Shown here one piece after another: positions 34,514 to 43,720 of a stretch of DNA of 64,000 bases. The translations under genes were made by a program, and so were the position numbers. Numbering within the stretch: the stretch's first letter is position 1; the number at the start of each line of letters is the position of its first letter. Below the pieces are notes generated by a model, which saw nothing but the letters and a program-made list of their open reading frames with translations, did not search any database and was not told the DNA's origin. Source of the DNA: JANYHF01 sp963732765 (lineage in GTDB: Bacteria > Pseudomonadota > Alphaproteobacteria > Rhizobiales > Hyphomicrobiaceae); assembly GCA_963732765.1 (NCBI GenBank), contig CAVTAS010000006.1:124001-188000 (forward strand). The letters are read 5' to 3'.

Positions 34514-36421
34514 TCAAACGTCAGCCATAGTCTCCAGCTTGACCTGCATCGGCAGGTCGGGGCGGACATAGTCAGCCAGCTTGAGCGCCCAAGTGGTGGC
34601 TCCACCAAGTTGCTCGTCGATCTTTGTGAAGTTCAGTTTTTCAAAATGGTCTTTGACAAGACTGTTCTTGCTGGTCGGCAGAAATTCGCCAATCAGACGA
34701 TGCGCGCCTGCAGCCCGCGCGGCATCGGCCACAATGGCGAGCACCGCCTGTTCGACGTGTCGGCCCAGGACGCGGCAGCTCATGAGCCAAGTGTCACAGG
34801 TCCAGGACTCTTCTGATTTCCGGAACATGATCACGGAGATCATGCCATTGTCGCCAAACTTGTCGGCCAGCCGAATCTGAAGCGTGAACATGGACGGGTC
34901 GCCACCGAACGCTGCGATTTGGTCCTCGGTGTAACGGCGGGTCGTCAGATTGAACTGGTTGGACTTGTTGGTAAGTTGCGCGATGCGCGCGCGTCCCTGC
35001 GCGTCGAACGGCGCGGCATGGAGCACCATCTCAAGTGACGCGAGGTAGTCCTTGAGATTGGTCACCGTGCCAGCGGCTCTTTGCCGCTCGGCATTGGCGC
35101 GATAGTAATCCGCCCGCTTGCGGTCTTCCGCACCGAAGACAATGGCCTCGAAGTAGCCGGCGCCCGACAACAGCGACGTATAGAGCGCGGCGTCATCGCC
35201 GACTTCCGGCACAGCCACCTCAGGCAGTTCGCGGCGAACGATCTCACGTTCGGCGGGATTGTCATCCAGGAACACCAGCGCATCGGTGCCGATGTTCAGC
35301 GTGGCGGCGATCTGGCGCAGATTGCTCGCCTTGTCGGACCAGTTTGCAACGAACGCCGCAAAATGCTCCTCGCGCAGGATCATGTCCCGGTGCGCCTGAA
35401 ACGGCAGGCGCGCGTTGGACTCGTCATTCTTGGAGCATACCGCCAAGATGATGCCCCGCTGCCGCAAATCAAGCGCCAGGGTCTGGATGGCCAAGTGAGC
35501 CTCGCCGACGGCATCGCCCTGGCCAATGCGGATGCCTTCCAGCCCATCGTCACCAATCACGCCGCCCCACAGCGTATTGTCGAGATCGAGGACCAGGCAC
35601 TTGCGTGCTTTGCCCTTGGCGGCGCCAAGCACGCGGCAGACGTGGTCGGCATGGAGCGGCGCAACGTCGAGCGAGAAGGGGAGCTTGGCGGTGTGCCAGC
35701 CGCGCGGATCGTGCCAGCGCGCCAGGCCGTGACTGGCCGCCAGCGACGCTACGTCCACGAGCAAATCTCCGCTCTTCAGAACCTCTTCAACCAAGCGCTG
35801 GTTGAAGGTCTTGACCATAGCGAAGGGCGAACCATCGACCCGGGCGTCCAGATTGCCGAACAGCGGATCGGCCGGTGGCGGGATGGTCTGGAGTATGACC
35901 ATAGCGCCCATGCCGTCGCGAATCGCCCTGCACAGGTCCCCCATCATGGTGATTGCGGCATCGATCGAGGCGGCCGCTTCGCCCGGTTCGAGACGGGCGG
36001 TGTCAAGACTGAGGAAGCGCGCATCGAGGCAGAGCAACACCGCATCGAGGCTGGAGCCGCCGAGCCATGACTGTGGGTCGTGGACCGCCTGCATCACTTG
36101 ACCATAGTCCGCCTTGACAGCATCGAGCACCAGACCGTGACGAACGCCGGTTGCCTCGAGCGACGGCGCCAAATAGTCAAGAGTATGGGATCCGACGAGG
36201 CCGAGCCTGAGTGGCGAAAGGCCAGCTGCCCGCAGGTGCGGCGACAAGGCGCGAACCGTCTTGGCGAACTGGCCCAGCTGATCGACCGTCATCGCGGTCG
36301 CCGCAAGCCGACGCAGCACGCCGATATCGGGCGCATCGCTGGCTGCAAGGGCTTTCACGTGCTTGCGGAAATCTTCGGGAACTGGCAAAAGCCACGGCAA
36401 GAAACTGACCGCGTCTAGCAC
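34514..36421 (-). CDS. FkbH-like protein: HAD-IIIC phosphatase with SGNH-like and GNAT-like parts
   Basis: A 635-residue protein. Residues about 70-270 resemble the SGNH-like N-terminal part of long FkbH proteins. The HAD active site is in CLVLDLDNTLWGGVIGDDGLEGIRIG (DLDNT nucleophile motif), with DALVFLDDNPAEREIVRRELPEV later. The last 150 residues (TLQIRLADKFGDNGMISVIMF, ATTWALKL) fit the acyltransferase-like C-terminus. Characterised FkbH enzymes take 1,3-bisphosphoglycerate, remove phosphate and load glyceryl onto an acyl carrier protein. The carrier gene lies directly upstream (three bases between its stop and this GTG start), which supports the same reaction here. Confidence 0.88.
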   Translation of the reverse strand: MLDAVSFLPWLLPVPEDFRKHVKALAASDAPDIGVLRRLAATAMTVDQLGQFAKTVRALSPHLRAAGLSPLRLGLVGSHTLDYLAPSLEATGVRHGLVLDAVKADYGQVMQAVHDPQSWLGGSSLDAVLLCLDARFLSLDTARLEPGEAAASIDAAITMMGDLCRAIRDGMGAMVILQTIPPPADPLFGNLDARVDGSPFAMVKTFNQRLVEEVLKSGDLLVDVASLAASHGLARWHDPRGWHTAKLPFSLDVAPLHADHVCRVLGAAKGKARKCLVLDLDNTLWGGVIGDDGLEGIRIGQGDAVGEAHLAIQTLALDLRQRGIILAVCSKNDESNARLPFQAHRDMILREEHFAAFVANWSDKASNLRQIAATLNIGTDALVFLDDNPAEREIVRRELPEVAVPEVGDDAALYTSLLSGAGYFEAIVFGAEDRKRADYYRANAERQRAAGTVTNLKDYLASLEMVLHAAPFDAQGRARIAQLTNKSNQFNLTTRRYTEDQIAAFGGDPSMFTLQIRLADKFGDNGMISVIMFRKSEESWTCDTWLMSCRVLGRHVEQAVLAIVADAARAAGAHRLIGEFLPTSKNSLVKDHFEKLNFTKIDEQLGGATTWALKLADYVRPDLPMQVKLETMADV

Positions 36422-36424
36422 GAA

Positions 36425-36671
36425 TTACGCTCCTAACTTGCTCTGCAAGGCGCTCACCAGATCGCCGACATTCTTGAAATGTTCGATCTCGCGGGTCGCA
36501 AAGCGGACACCAAACGATCGCTCCAATGCAAGGAGAAACCGAATGTGGCTGAGTGAGTTCCCAGCCTGCAACATCGTTTGCTGTCAACGTGTCCGTATAG
36601 TTGATTTCGTCTTCATCGAAAACGTCCTCCATCACAGTGACCAGCTTCGTGATCACGTCGTCTCGCGTCAT
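36425..36671 (-). CDS. acyl carrier protein, one frameshift
   Basis: A carrier of about 81 residues once a single extra base near 36557-36560 is removed. Before the break it reads MTRDDVITKLVTVMEDVFDED and YTDTLTANDVAGWE; after it SLSHIRFLLALERSFGVRFAT, then EIEHFKNVGDLVSALQSKLGA. The frame change falls exactly at the phosphopantetheine site, so the conserved D/E-S-L is rebuilt only by skipping one base; the serine codon is TCA at 36556-36554. GGAG lies eight bases before the ATG. It should hold the acyl group made by the FkbH-like enzyme downstream. Confidence 0.8.
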
Positions 36672-36751
36672 TAATAATCTCCAGGAGTTCGTCTTGGCGC
36701 GGATTTCGAGGCGTCGTATGCGGGCCCCGCAGTATAAAACCCTACCGACTG
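36672..36751. promoter_or_regulatory. divergent promoter region between ACP/FkbH and SGNH/MBOAT operons
   Basis: Eighty bases separate the two divergent starts. On the plus strand AGTATAAAACC (36731-36741) gives a good -10 box (TATAAA) about 14 bases before the SGNH-like start, leaving a very short leader. On the minus strand GGAG is the ribosome site for the carrier gene. The region is more AT-rich than the flanks. It implies the two halves of the locus are expressed together. Confidence 0.45.
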
Positions 36752-37960
36752 ATGGTCTTTCCGGCAAGCAGGAAAGTGCGTGCGAGAATGTTTGAATGGC
36801 ATCCCGATCGCCGCAACTTCATGGCTTTGCCGTTAATTGCGCTCCTGACCATAGCGTGCCTCCTGGGTGGGACCGAAATTGTGGCCCGCTTAGCTTTCAT
36901 TGAATTTAACAGCTCGACACTTAGCTGCCTAGTTCTTGACGATCGGGCCAGCGGAGTGCGAGCCATCCCGAATAGTCGCTGCCAACAGAAGATCTTTGAA
37001 AGTGACTTGATCGACTACCAGTTTAACGATTGCGGATTCCGCACGCCGCAACCCTGTGCACCGGCGCCTGCCGGAGTTTACCGGGTTGTCATGATCGGGT
37101 CGTCCTATGCCTACGGCATGCACGTAGCGCAACAGGATAGCTTTGCAGGTCTGCTGGGTACAGAGCTTTCGGGACGCACCCGCCGGCCCGTCGATATATT
37201 CAATCAGAGCATGCAATGGGGCATGCCAAGCAGTCTCGCACTTCGAACCGATGTGATGTTGAAGCCCCAGCCGGATATGATCCTTTGGGTGCTGACGCCC
37301 TATGACATTGAAAATGTGCGCCTCATTCTGCCCTATGTCGCTGGCAAGCAAGATGAGTTCGTGGTGCCTGCCAGGGAAACCGTGACCGCCGGCGCGGCCG
37401 CCCCTCCAAAGCACGGCCTGCTCGATCTTCCCGGCCGCGTTTGGCGCCGGCTGATCAACGAACTCTCCGGCACCCGGACTGTCTTTATGCTGCAACACTA
37501 TCTGTATCGTAGCCAGAGCCAGTTCGTCAGTCATTCGCTTTCAACCGGAGCAGAGATCGACTATTTGCGCACCCCGCCTACGCCCGCATTTGTCGATAAT
37601 CTGGCGGTTTTTGACAAGGCGCTGGAGCGCATCGCGGCGCGCGCACAGGCGGCGGGCGTACCGCTCGTTGTGACGCTGCTTCCCTCCCGACTCCAGACCA
37701 TCATGTTGTCCAACCGAAAGAGCGAGACAGGCATCGACGCCACGCAACTGGGGCGTTTGCTTGCTCCGATCGTGGCGGCCCGCGGCGCGCGCTACGTCGA
37801 TATGATGAAAGGGTTGGAGACGATGCCTGAGGCTGGCCAGCTGTTCTTTTCAGTGGACCAGCACATGCCGCCCGCCGGACATAGGATGTTGACGGACCTG
37901 TTGGCCGATGCGCTGATGCGTACACCCGATATCCGCAAGGACATGGAAGCGCAGCGATGA
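36752..37960 (+). CDS. membrane-anchored SGNH-like hydrolase/acyltransferase
   Basis: A 402-residue protein with one N-terminal membrane anchor (FMALPLIALLTIACLLGG, about residues 24-41) and an extracytoplasmic SGNH-like domain. Block I is VVMIGSSYAYGMHV, with serine in a GSS rather than GDS context, and the C-terminal block is DQHMPPAGHRML, giving the Asp-His pair. Such proteins accompany MBOAT acyltransferases (as AlgX/AlgJ do in alginate acetylation) and either move the acyl group to the acceptor or remove it. The next gene overlaps by four bases (ATGA). An alternative start is the ATG at 36788. Confidence 0.8.
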   Translation: MVFPASRKVRARMFEWHPDRRNFMALPLIALLTIACLLGGTEIVARLAFIEFNSSTLSCLVLDDRASGVRAIPNSRCQQKIFESDLIDYQFNDCGFRTPQPCAPAPAGVYRVVMIGSSYAYGMHVAQQDSFAGLLGTELSGRTRRPVDIFNQSMQWGMPSSLALRTDVMLKPQPDMILWVLTPYDIENVRLILPYVAGKQDEFVVPARETVTAGAAAPPKHGLLDLPGRVWRRLINELSGTRTVFMLQHYLYRSQSQFVSHSLSTGAEIDYLRTPPTPAFVDNLAVFDKALERIAARAQAAGVPLVVTLLPSRLQTIMLSNRKSETGIDATQLGRLLAPIVAARGARYVDMMKGLETMPEAGQLFFSVDQHMPPAGHRMLTDLLADALMRTPDIRKDMEAQR

Positions 37961-39402
37961 CTGGTCTCGATTCCGGCTCTGTCCAGCTCATCGCCTTCGG
38001 TGTTGGCGTTGCGATTCTGATGCACCTGGGCGGCTCGTCGGCCTGGCGCACAGGAGTGCTTATTGCTGCCAGCATCGTGTTCATCCTGTTGCTTGGACCA
38101 AGCCCGCTCGCGCTTGCCCCACTCGGCGCCTTCGTGCTCCTTGGCTATGCTTGCGTGGTGGCGATCCGGAACGACGTGAAGTACGGGTTGTTGTTCAGCG
38201 TGCTTTTGCTGATTGCCGGCTATACTTGGCTGAAGCGATATAGCATCCTGCCCGAGGCAAGCTTCCTGTCAATTACGTACACGACACTCGGACTATCTTA
38301 CATTTTCTTTCGGGTGCTGCATCTCGTGATCGAGGCAGGCGCGCCAAGCCCCGCCAGGAACATTCGATTTGACCACTATTTGGCCTATACACTCAACTTC
38401 ACGACGTTCATATCCGGCCCAATCCAACGGTTTAGCGAGTTTGACCAGCAAATCGGGCAGACAACCCCACTGCCGCTGAACGCCGCCGTCATAGGCCGAC
38501 AGATTGAACGCATCGTTGTTGGGTTCTTCAAGGTCAATGTCCTTGCCCTGTTGTTCAACATGGTTCAGGTCGATGCGCTCGCGGAGTTAGCGCGGGCTGG
38601 ATCGGACCTCGACAAGGTGTTTGCGGCGTGGAAGCTGCTGGTCTGCTTCCCGTTCTTCCTCTACTGCAACTTTTCGGGTTACATCGACATTGTGATTGCG
38701 ATCTCCCGGCTGATGGGCGTGCAACTGCCCGAGAATTTTGATCGCCCGTTCTCTGCGACTTCCTTCATCGACTTCTGGAACCGTTGGCACATAACGCTGT
38801 CGACCTGGCTCAAGACTTATGTCTACAATCCGCTACTCATGACACTGATGCGGAGCTTCCCCCATCCCAGTCTTGAGCAAGCCTTTGGCATACTTTGCTT
38901 TTTCATCACCTTCTTCTTGATCGGCATCTGGCACGGCCGAACCTCCGAATTTGCTGTCTTTGGCTTGCTGCAAGGCGGCGGCGTCGCGATCAACAAATTG
39001 TGGCAAGTGACAATGACAAGAGTGTTGGGCCGCAAAGCCTATCGCGCGCTTGCTCAAAGGCCTGCCTATGTGGTGGCCGCGCGCGGCCTAACCTTCAGCT
39101 GGTTTGCCGTCTCCCTGATCTGGTTCTGGGCGGACTGGCGGCAGATCGAAACCGCGTTTGCCGGAGCAGGCGCGATCGGATGGATTGAGGCGATACTCCT
39201 GCTCTGGATCGTCGCGAGTCCGGTATTGGCCATTTGGGAGTGGTTGCGCCCGCACTTGTTGTCGATCAATCTGGGCGGAACTGCACTGTGGCAGCATCCC
39301 TACGGCCGGACCGCCATGGTCAGCGCCCTGGCGACAATTGCTTTCCTGGTGACAGCGGTGCTGTCGCAACCCGCGCCAGGCATCGTCTACCGGGCGTTCT
39401 AG
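37957..39402 (+). CDS. MBOAT family O-acyltransferase
   Basis: A 481-residue polytopic membrane protein with roughly 11-12 hydrophobic segments. The MBOAT signature SFIDFWNRWHITLSTWLKTYVYNPL lies near residues 268-292, and the catalytic histidine is in FLIGIWHGRTSEFAVFGLLQG. The GPIQRFSEF block is typical of the DltB/AlgI branch, which takes acyl groups from carrier proteins or CoA on the inside and passes them across the membrane. With the FkbH-like enzyme and carrier opposite, the transferred group may be glyceryl. Overlaps the SGNH-like gene. Confidence 0.9.
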   Translation: MTGLDSGSVQLIAFGVGVAILMHLGGSSAWRTGVLIAASIVFILLLGPSPLALAPLGAFVLLGYACVVAIRNDVKYGLLFSVLLLIAGYTWLKRYSILPEASFLSITYTTLGLSYIFFRVLHLVIEAGAPSPARNIRFDHYLAYTLNFTTFISGPIQRFSEFDQQIGQTTPLPLNAAVIGRQIERIVVGFFKVNVLALLFNMVQVDALAELARAGSDLDKVFAAWKLLVCFPFFLYCNFSGYIDIVIAISRLMGVQLPENFDRPFSATSFIDFWNRWHITLSTWLKTYVYNPLLMTLMRSFPHPSLEQAFGILCFFITFFLIGIWHGRTSEFAVFGLLQGGGVAINKLWQVTMTRVLGRKAYRALAQRPAYVVAARGLTFSWFAVSLIWFWADWRQIETAFAGAGAIGWIEAILLLWIVASPVLAIWEWLRPHLLSINLGGTALWQHPYGRTAMVSALATIAFLVTAVLSQPAPGIVYRAF

Positions 39403-39420
39403 CGCAGGCGGGAGGTCGGA

Positions 39421-39600
39421 TTGGCGACAAAAAATGAAGACGCGATCCGGCGCGAGCAGCAGCGCAAGGCGCGCCAGGCTGCCGAATTGCGAGCCAATCT
39501 GGCGCGGCGCAAGGCTCAAAAGCGTGAACAAGCGGTTACCGGAGGCCCCGAAGTTGGCCCGGAACCTGCAAACCCACCCGCGGCCAAGGTCGACGACTAG
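39421..39600 (+). CDS. small charged protein upstream of murA
   Basis: A 59-residue protein starting at TTG, preceded by a strong ribosome site (GGGAGG at 39410-39415, five bases away). The body is a highly charged helix (AIRREQQRKARQAAELRANLARRKAQKREQ) followed by a Pro/Glu tail. Short proteins of this kind lie just before murA in many alphaproteobacteria. It starts 18 bases after the MBOAT stop. Function unknown; the sequence suggests a coiled or nucleic-acid-binding helix. Confidence 0.65.
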   Translation: MATKNEDAIRREQQRKARQAAELRANLARRKAQKREQAVTGGPEVGPEPANPPAAKVDD

Positions 39601-39769
39601 CCGCCTTGCGCCGCGCGGGCTGGATCGGTAACCTCATTGGCCAAGCCGGTGGCCGGGGCATCGCGCCGCGTTGCGGCCTGGGGCCCGGAAGTCGATAGCA
39701 GGCCGATAGCAGCCAGGACTGCCGGGGATTCGGCGGTTTCTGCGGCGCATTTCAAAGGAACAGGCGACC

Positions 39770-41059
39770 ATGGACCGCATCCGCATCACCGGTGGGCACA
39801 AGCTGGAGGGCATCATCCCGATTTCCGGCGCCAAGAATGCCGCCTTGCCGTTGATGATCGCCTCGCTGCTGACGTCCGAGACGCTGACGCTCAAGAACGT
39901 GCCCAATCTGGCGGACGTGAACCTGCTGGCGCGAATTTTGCGCAACCACGGCGTCGATCTGACGCTTGAGGGCAAGCGGGCGACCAAGTCGAATTACCTG
40001 GGCGAAACCTACCAGCTGACCGCGCGCGACATCGTCGACACCACCGCGCCCTATGAGCTGGTGTCGCGCATGCGCGCCAGTTTCTGGGTGCTCGGCCCGT
40101 TGATCGCCCGCTGCCGGCAGGCGCGCGTCTCGCTGCCAGGCGGTTGCGCCATCGGCACGCGACCGGTGGACCTGCATCTGGTAGGCCTGAAGGCGCTCGG
40201 CGCCGAGATCGACATCGAGTCCGGTTATGTCGTCGCCAAGGCCCCCAATGGTTTGCACGGCGCACGCATCATCTTCCCCAAGGTTTCGGTGGGTGCGACG
40301 CACAACGTGCTGATGGCCGCAGTGCTGGCCAAGGGCGAGACCGTGATCGAGAATGCCGCGCGCGAACCCGAAGTGGCTGATGTCGCGCGTTGCCTGGTCG
40401 CCATGGGCGCCAAGATCGAGGGTGTGGGCACCGGTACGCTTCACATCCAGGGCGTTGACAGGCTGGAAGGCGCACGCCATGCCGTGTTGCCGGACCGCAT
40501 CGAGACCGGCACCTTCGCCATGGCCGTCGCTGCCACTGGCGGCGATGTGCTGTTGCAAGGCGCTCAGATCGAGGATCTGGAATCGGCCATGAACATCCTC
40601 GGCAGCATCGGCGCCGAGGTGAAGGCGACCCCGGAAGGCATCCATATCCGCCGCAACGGTTCGGGGATCAGTTCCGTCGATGTGGAAACCCAGCCGTTCC
40701 CTGGCTTCCCGACCGATCTGCAGGCCCAGTTCATGGCGCTGATGACGCGCGCCGAAGGCACCAGCACGATCCGCGAGACTATCTTCGAGAACCGCTTCAT
40801 GCATGTGCAAGAGTTGGTGCGACTTGGCGCCGATATCCACATGCACGGCGATTTGGCCACCGTGAAAGGCGTCAAGCGCCTGACCGGCGCGCAGGTGATG
40901 GCGACCGATTTGCGCGCCTCAGTCTCGCTCGTCATCGGCGGCCTGATGGCCGAGGGCGAGACCATGATCAACCGCGTCTATCACCTCGACCGCGGCTTCG
41001 AGCGGCTGGAAGAGAAACTCACCAACTGCGGCGCGCAGGTGGAGCGGATCACGGGATAG
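39770..41059 (+). CDS. murA: UDP-N-acetylglucosamine 1-carboxyvinyltransferase
   Basis: A 429-residue enzyme of the first committed step of peptidoglycan synthesis, transferring enolpyruvate from PEP to UDP-GlcNAc. The N-terminal ISGAKNAALPLM contains the lysine of the KN motif, and the reactive Cys is at about residue 126 in LPGGCAIGTRPVDLH, so it is of the fosfomycin-sensitive Cys type. RIETGTFAMA and LRASVSLVIGGLMAEG complete the two inside-out barrels. The 169 bases before it show no other gene. Confidence 0.96.
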   Translation: MDRIRITGGHKLEGIIPISGAKNAALPLMIASLLTSETLTLKNVPNLADVNLLARILRNHGVDLTLEGKRATKSNYLGETYQLTARDIVDTTAPYELVSRMRASFWVLGPLIARCRQARVSLPGGCAIGTRPVDLHLVGLKALGAEIDIESGYVVAKAPNGLHGARIIFPKVSVGATHNVLMAAVLAKGETVIENAAREPEVADVARCLVAMGAKIEGVGTGTLHIQGVDRLEGARHAVLPDRIETGTFAMAVAATGGDVLLQGAQIEDLESAMNILGSIGAEVKATPEGIHIRRNGSGISSVDVETQPFPGFPTDLQAQFMALMTRAEGTSTIRETIFENRFMHVQELVRLGADIHMHGDLATVKGVKRLTGAQVMATDLRASVSLVIGGLMAEGETMINRVYHLDRGFERLEEKLTNCGAQVERITG

Positions 41060-41142
41060 GGCCGCAAGGTCCGTTACGCCCCGCCTAATTTCGGCCGCGC
41101 CTGTACGTCAATATGCTTAATTCCGGCAGAGGAGAGGGCATC

Positions 41143-43131
41143 ATGGGCATACGCGGGAGCTATGGTCTGGGCGTAGCGTGGCTGGCTGCGCTGATGCTCG
41201 TCTTCAGTGTTGCGATTGCGCCGGCGCGCGCCGCAACCATCGACGATCTGCTGCGCGTCGACAGCGACAAGGTCGACGTCCTGATCGCCAAGGAGAACTT
41301 CAAAGCCGCCATCGAACCGGCCCGGCGGCTGTTGGCAAAGGCGCGCAAGCTGCTCAAGCCCGGCGACCCGCGCCTGACCATCTATGCTGTCCAGCTGGCC
41401 GACCTGCACGCCCGCACCGGCAATTCCGCGAGGGCCGTCGCCACCGCGCTGGCGGTCGCGAAGTTCACGCCGCGCAGTGAGGGTGATAACACCCAACTGA
41501 TCGCCAGCCTGCGTCGGCTCGCCGGCATCCTGGCTAACGCGGGCAAGTTCGATGCCGCTGTCCAGGTCCTCAACAGATCCATCGCTATCGCCGAGCGCGA
41601 CAAGGGCCCCGACAGCGCCGAGGTTGCAGATCTGCAGCGCGGCCTGGCCGATGTCTACCGGCAGATGGGCCGGACGGCGGACGCCGATAGCATCAACCAG
41701 CGGCTCGATGCGGCCGAACAGGCAGCGCTGCGCCAAAATGGCGAGACGCAATTTCAGATCACCAAAAGGGATCTGCCAACGACAGAAGCGCCAGTCGAGG
41801 CGCCGGCCCCCGAAGCCGAAGCGCCTTCCACCGACAATGCGACCGCCCCGCCGCCACCGCCAGACTTGGACCGGGCTCAACCCGCCCCGCCTCCGTCTCC
41901 GGCTCCGTCGGATGAAACAACCACGGCGCAACCGGGCACTGCCCCCGAACCGCCAGCTGCTGCAAAGCCGGAAGCCCCGGCGACCAAAGCAGCGCCCGCA
42001 CCCAGGAAGCGGGCCGTCACCAAAAACGGTGGTGGCTCGTCGGCCGGCGCGCCACCTGCCGCTTCATCGGAACCTGTCGCAACACCCGACCCGAACGCCC
42101 AATTCAGCGTCGTGCCGGTGTTCTACGGCACCAACCGCAAGCTTGCCGCCGGTGTTACCCGCGTAAGCTTCTCCAGTTCCGAGAGCCGCGACCTCAGCCT
42201 TGGCCTAGCCTTGGTGACGGTGCCCAACAACCATGTCGTTCCGCAATTGGAGCGGCCGTGGGAGCTGCGCGTGCCCGGCACCGAGATCGTGCTCAGTTTC
42301 GAAGCGCAAGATCCCTCCAAACACTTCACACTCAGGTCGATTGAGACGCTGACGCAAGACCAGTTCGTCGCCCGCGCCAAGGAGCGCGTGGCCGCAGCCA
42401 AGACCTACCGGGGTCAAGCCCTGGTATTCGTACACGGATTTTATAACACCTTCGACGACGCGCTCTACCGTACCGCCCAGATCGCCTTCGACCTGCAGTT
42501 CGACGGCGGCGCCTTCATGTACTCCTGGCCCTCGGCCGGCACCCTCGACGCCTATCGGACCGACCGCTCGAAGGCTAAAAACGCCGGCGCGAAACTGCGC
42601 GAATTCCTGACGCTGGTGGCCAATCAGACCGGCGCCACGCGGGTGTCGGTGATCGCGCATTCGATGGGCAACCTGCCGCTCATGGACGCTCTGGACGAGA
42701 CCCGGCCACTCACCGGCCCCTCGCCGTCGGCCTCAATCGACGAAGTGGTGCTGGCCGCCCCCGATATCGGCCGCAAGGAGTTCACCACGCTGGTCGACCA
42801 CATGAAGAAGATTCGCGGCGGCATTACTCTCTATGCGGCGTCCAACGATGTCGCGCTGGAAGCCTCACGCACCTTCTTCAACAACGAACCACGCGCCGGC
42901 GACACCGGCTACGGCGGCCCCTTGCTGCTGCCACGCGTCGACACCATCGATGCGACCCGAGCGAGCACGCAGTTCTTCCGGTTGAACCACTACTATGTCG
43001 CCGAATCCTCGCCGATCCTGTGCGATGTCGAGCACCTGCTACGCGGCGGCATCCGCCCGCCGAACGAGCGCTCGAAGATCCTGCAGACCATCAAGGCCGA
43101 GGCGGGAACGTACTATGCCTATCGGCCGTAG
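41143..43131 (+). CDS. secreted TPR-containing alpha/beta hydrolase (DUF900 family)
   Basis: A 662-residue protein in three parts. After a signal peptide (cleavage near APARAA) come tetratricopeptide-like helices (residues about 30-205). Then follows a 130-residue linker of Pro, Ala, Glu and Thr, then a DUF900-type hydrolase beginning VVPVFYGTNRKLA. The catalytic elements are VFVHGFYNTFDDALYRTAQIAFD and the nucleophile elbow VIAHSMGN, with DIGRKEF and the C-terminal H of LNHYYV. The substrate is unknown. GGAGAGG five bases before the ATG at 41143 fixes the start. Confidence 0.85.
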   Translation: MGIRGSYGLGVAWLAALMLVFSVAIAPARAATIDDLLRVDSDKVDVLIAKENFKAAIEPARRLLAKARKLLKPGDPRLTIYAVQLADLHARTGNSARAVATALAVAKFTPRSEGDNTQLIASLRRLAGILANAGKFDAAVQVLNRSIAIAERDKGPDSAEVADLQRGLADVYRQMGRTADADSINQRLDAAEQAALRQNGETQFQITKRDLPTTEAPVEAPAPEAEAPSTDNATAPPPPPDLDRAQPAPPPSPAPSDETTTAQPGTAPEPPAAAKPEAPATKAAPAPRKRAVTKNGGGSSAGAPPAASSEPVATPDPNAQFSVVPVFYGTNRKLAAGVTRVSFSSSESRDLSLGLALVTVPNNHVVPQLERPWELRVPGTEIVLSFEAQDPSKHFTLRSIETLTQDQFVARAKERVAAAKTYRGQALVFVHGFYNTFDDALYRTAQIAFDLQFDGGAFMYSWPSAGTLDAYRTDRSKAKNAGAKLREFLTLVANQTGATRVSVIAHSMGNLPLMDALDETRPLTGPSPSASIDEVVLAAPDIGRKEFTTLVDHMKKIRGGITLYAASNDVALEASRTFFNNEPRAGDTGYGGPLLLPRVDTIDATRASTQFFRLNHYYVAESSPILCDVEHLLRGGIRPPNERSKILQTIKAEAGTYYAYRP

Positions 43132-43217
43132 GGGTGGGGGCTAGGTCGGCGGCGTGAACTTGGGACCATCGACTGGTCAACCAGCGATGTCACGCCGGAC
43201 CGTCGTGTTCACCGGTA

Positions 43218-43601
43218 TCACACCGGCATCTTGTTCTCGAACATGATCGAGTATTTCCGCGTCACACCAGTCATCTCGTAGTGGCACTTGACGCCGCGCA
43301 GTACCATGAAAGCCTCGCCCTCGCCGAAGTGCGAGACGCGGCCATTGTCCTCGGTGACGGTGATGCCACCCTTCAGGATCAGGCAGAACTCATCGCACGG
43401 ATAGGAAGGTATGAACTCCGTGCACGGCGTGCATTCCCAGATACCAACAGTGAGCTGCTTGCTCGGATCGATATAGTCGAAAGTGCCGATTTCTTTGGCG
43501 GTGCCGGCGACAATCTTGGTTAGGTCCATAACGTTGATTGGCTTCAGGCCTTCGCCGGGTGGGCCGTTGGGATGGATTTTGAACACTTTGTGCTGGGTCA
43601 T
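43218..43601 (-). CDS. cupin domain protein
   Basis: A 127-residue single-domain cupin. The second half shows the barrel pattern PSYPCDEFCLILKGGITVTEDNGRVSHFGEGEAFMVLRGVKCHYEM. It is of the Cupin_3 type (formerly DUF861) often tied to ureidoglycine or amino-compound metabolism. It is divergent from the LysR gene that precedes the ureohydrolase and transporter, so it may belong to the same regulon. GGAG stands seven bases before the ATG. The exact substrate is unknown. Confidence 0.8.
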   Translation of the reverse strand: MTQHKVFKIHPNGPPGEGLKPINVMDLTKIVAGTAKEIGTFDYIDPSKQLTVGIWECTPCTEFIPSYPCDEFCLILKGGITVTEDNGRVSHFGEGEAFMVLRGVKCHYEMTGVTRKYSIMFENKMPV

Positions 43602-43720
43602 GGACGGTCTCCGCTGGTGGGTGGCTAGCCCAATCTTGACGCCGCCGAAGTCTCTCTTGCCAATTCCCTGCGAAAAAGCACTATTAGTGGCACATCACTT
43701 CCGAAATCCGGAGGAACACC

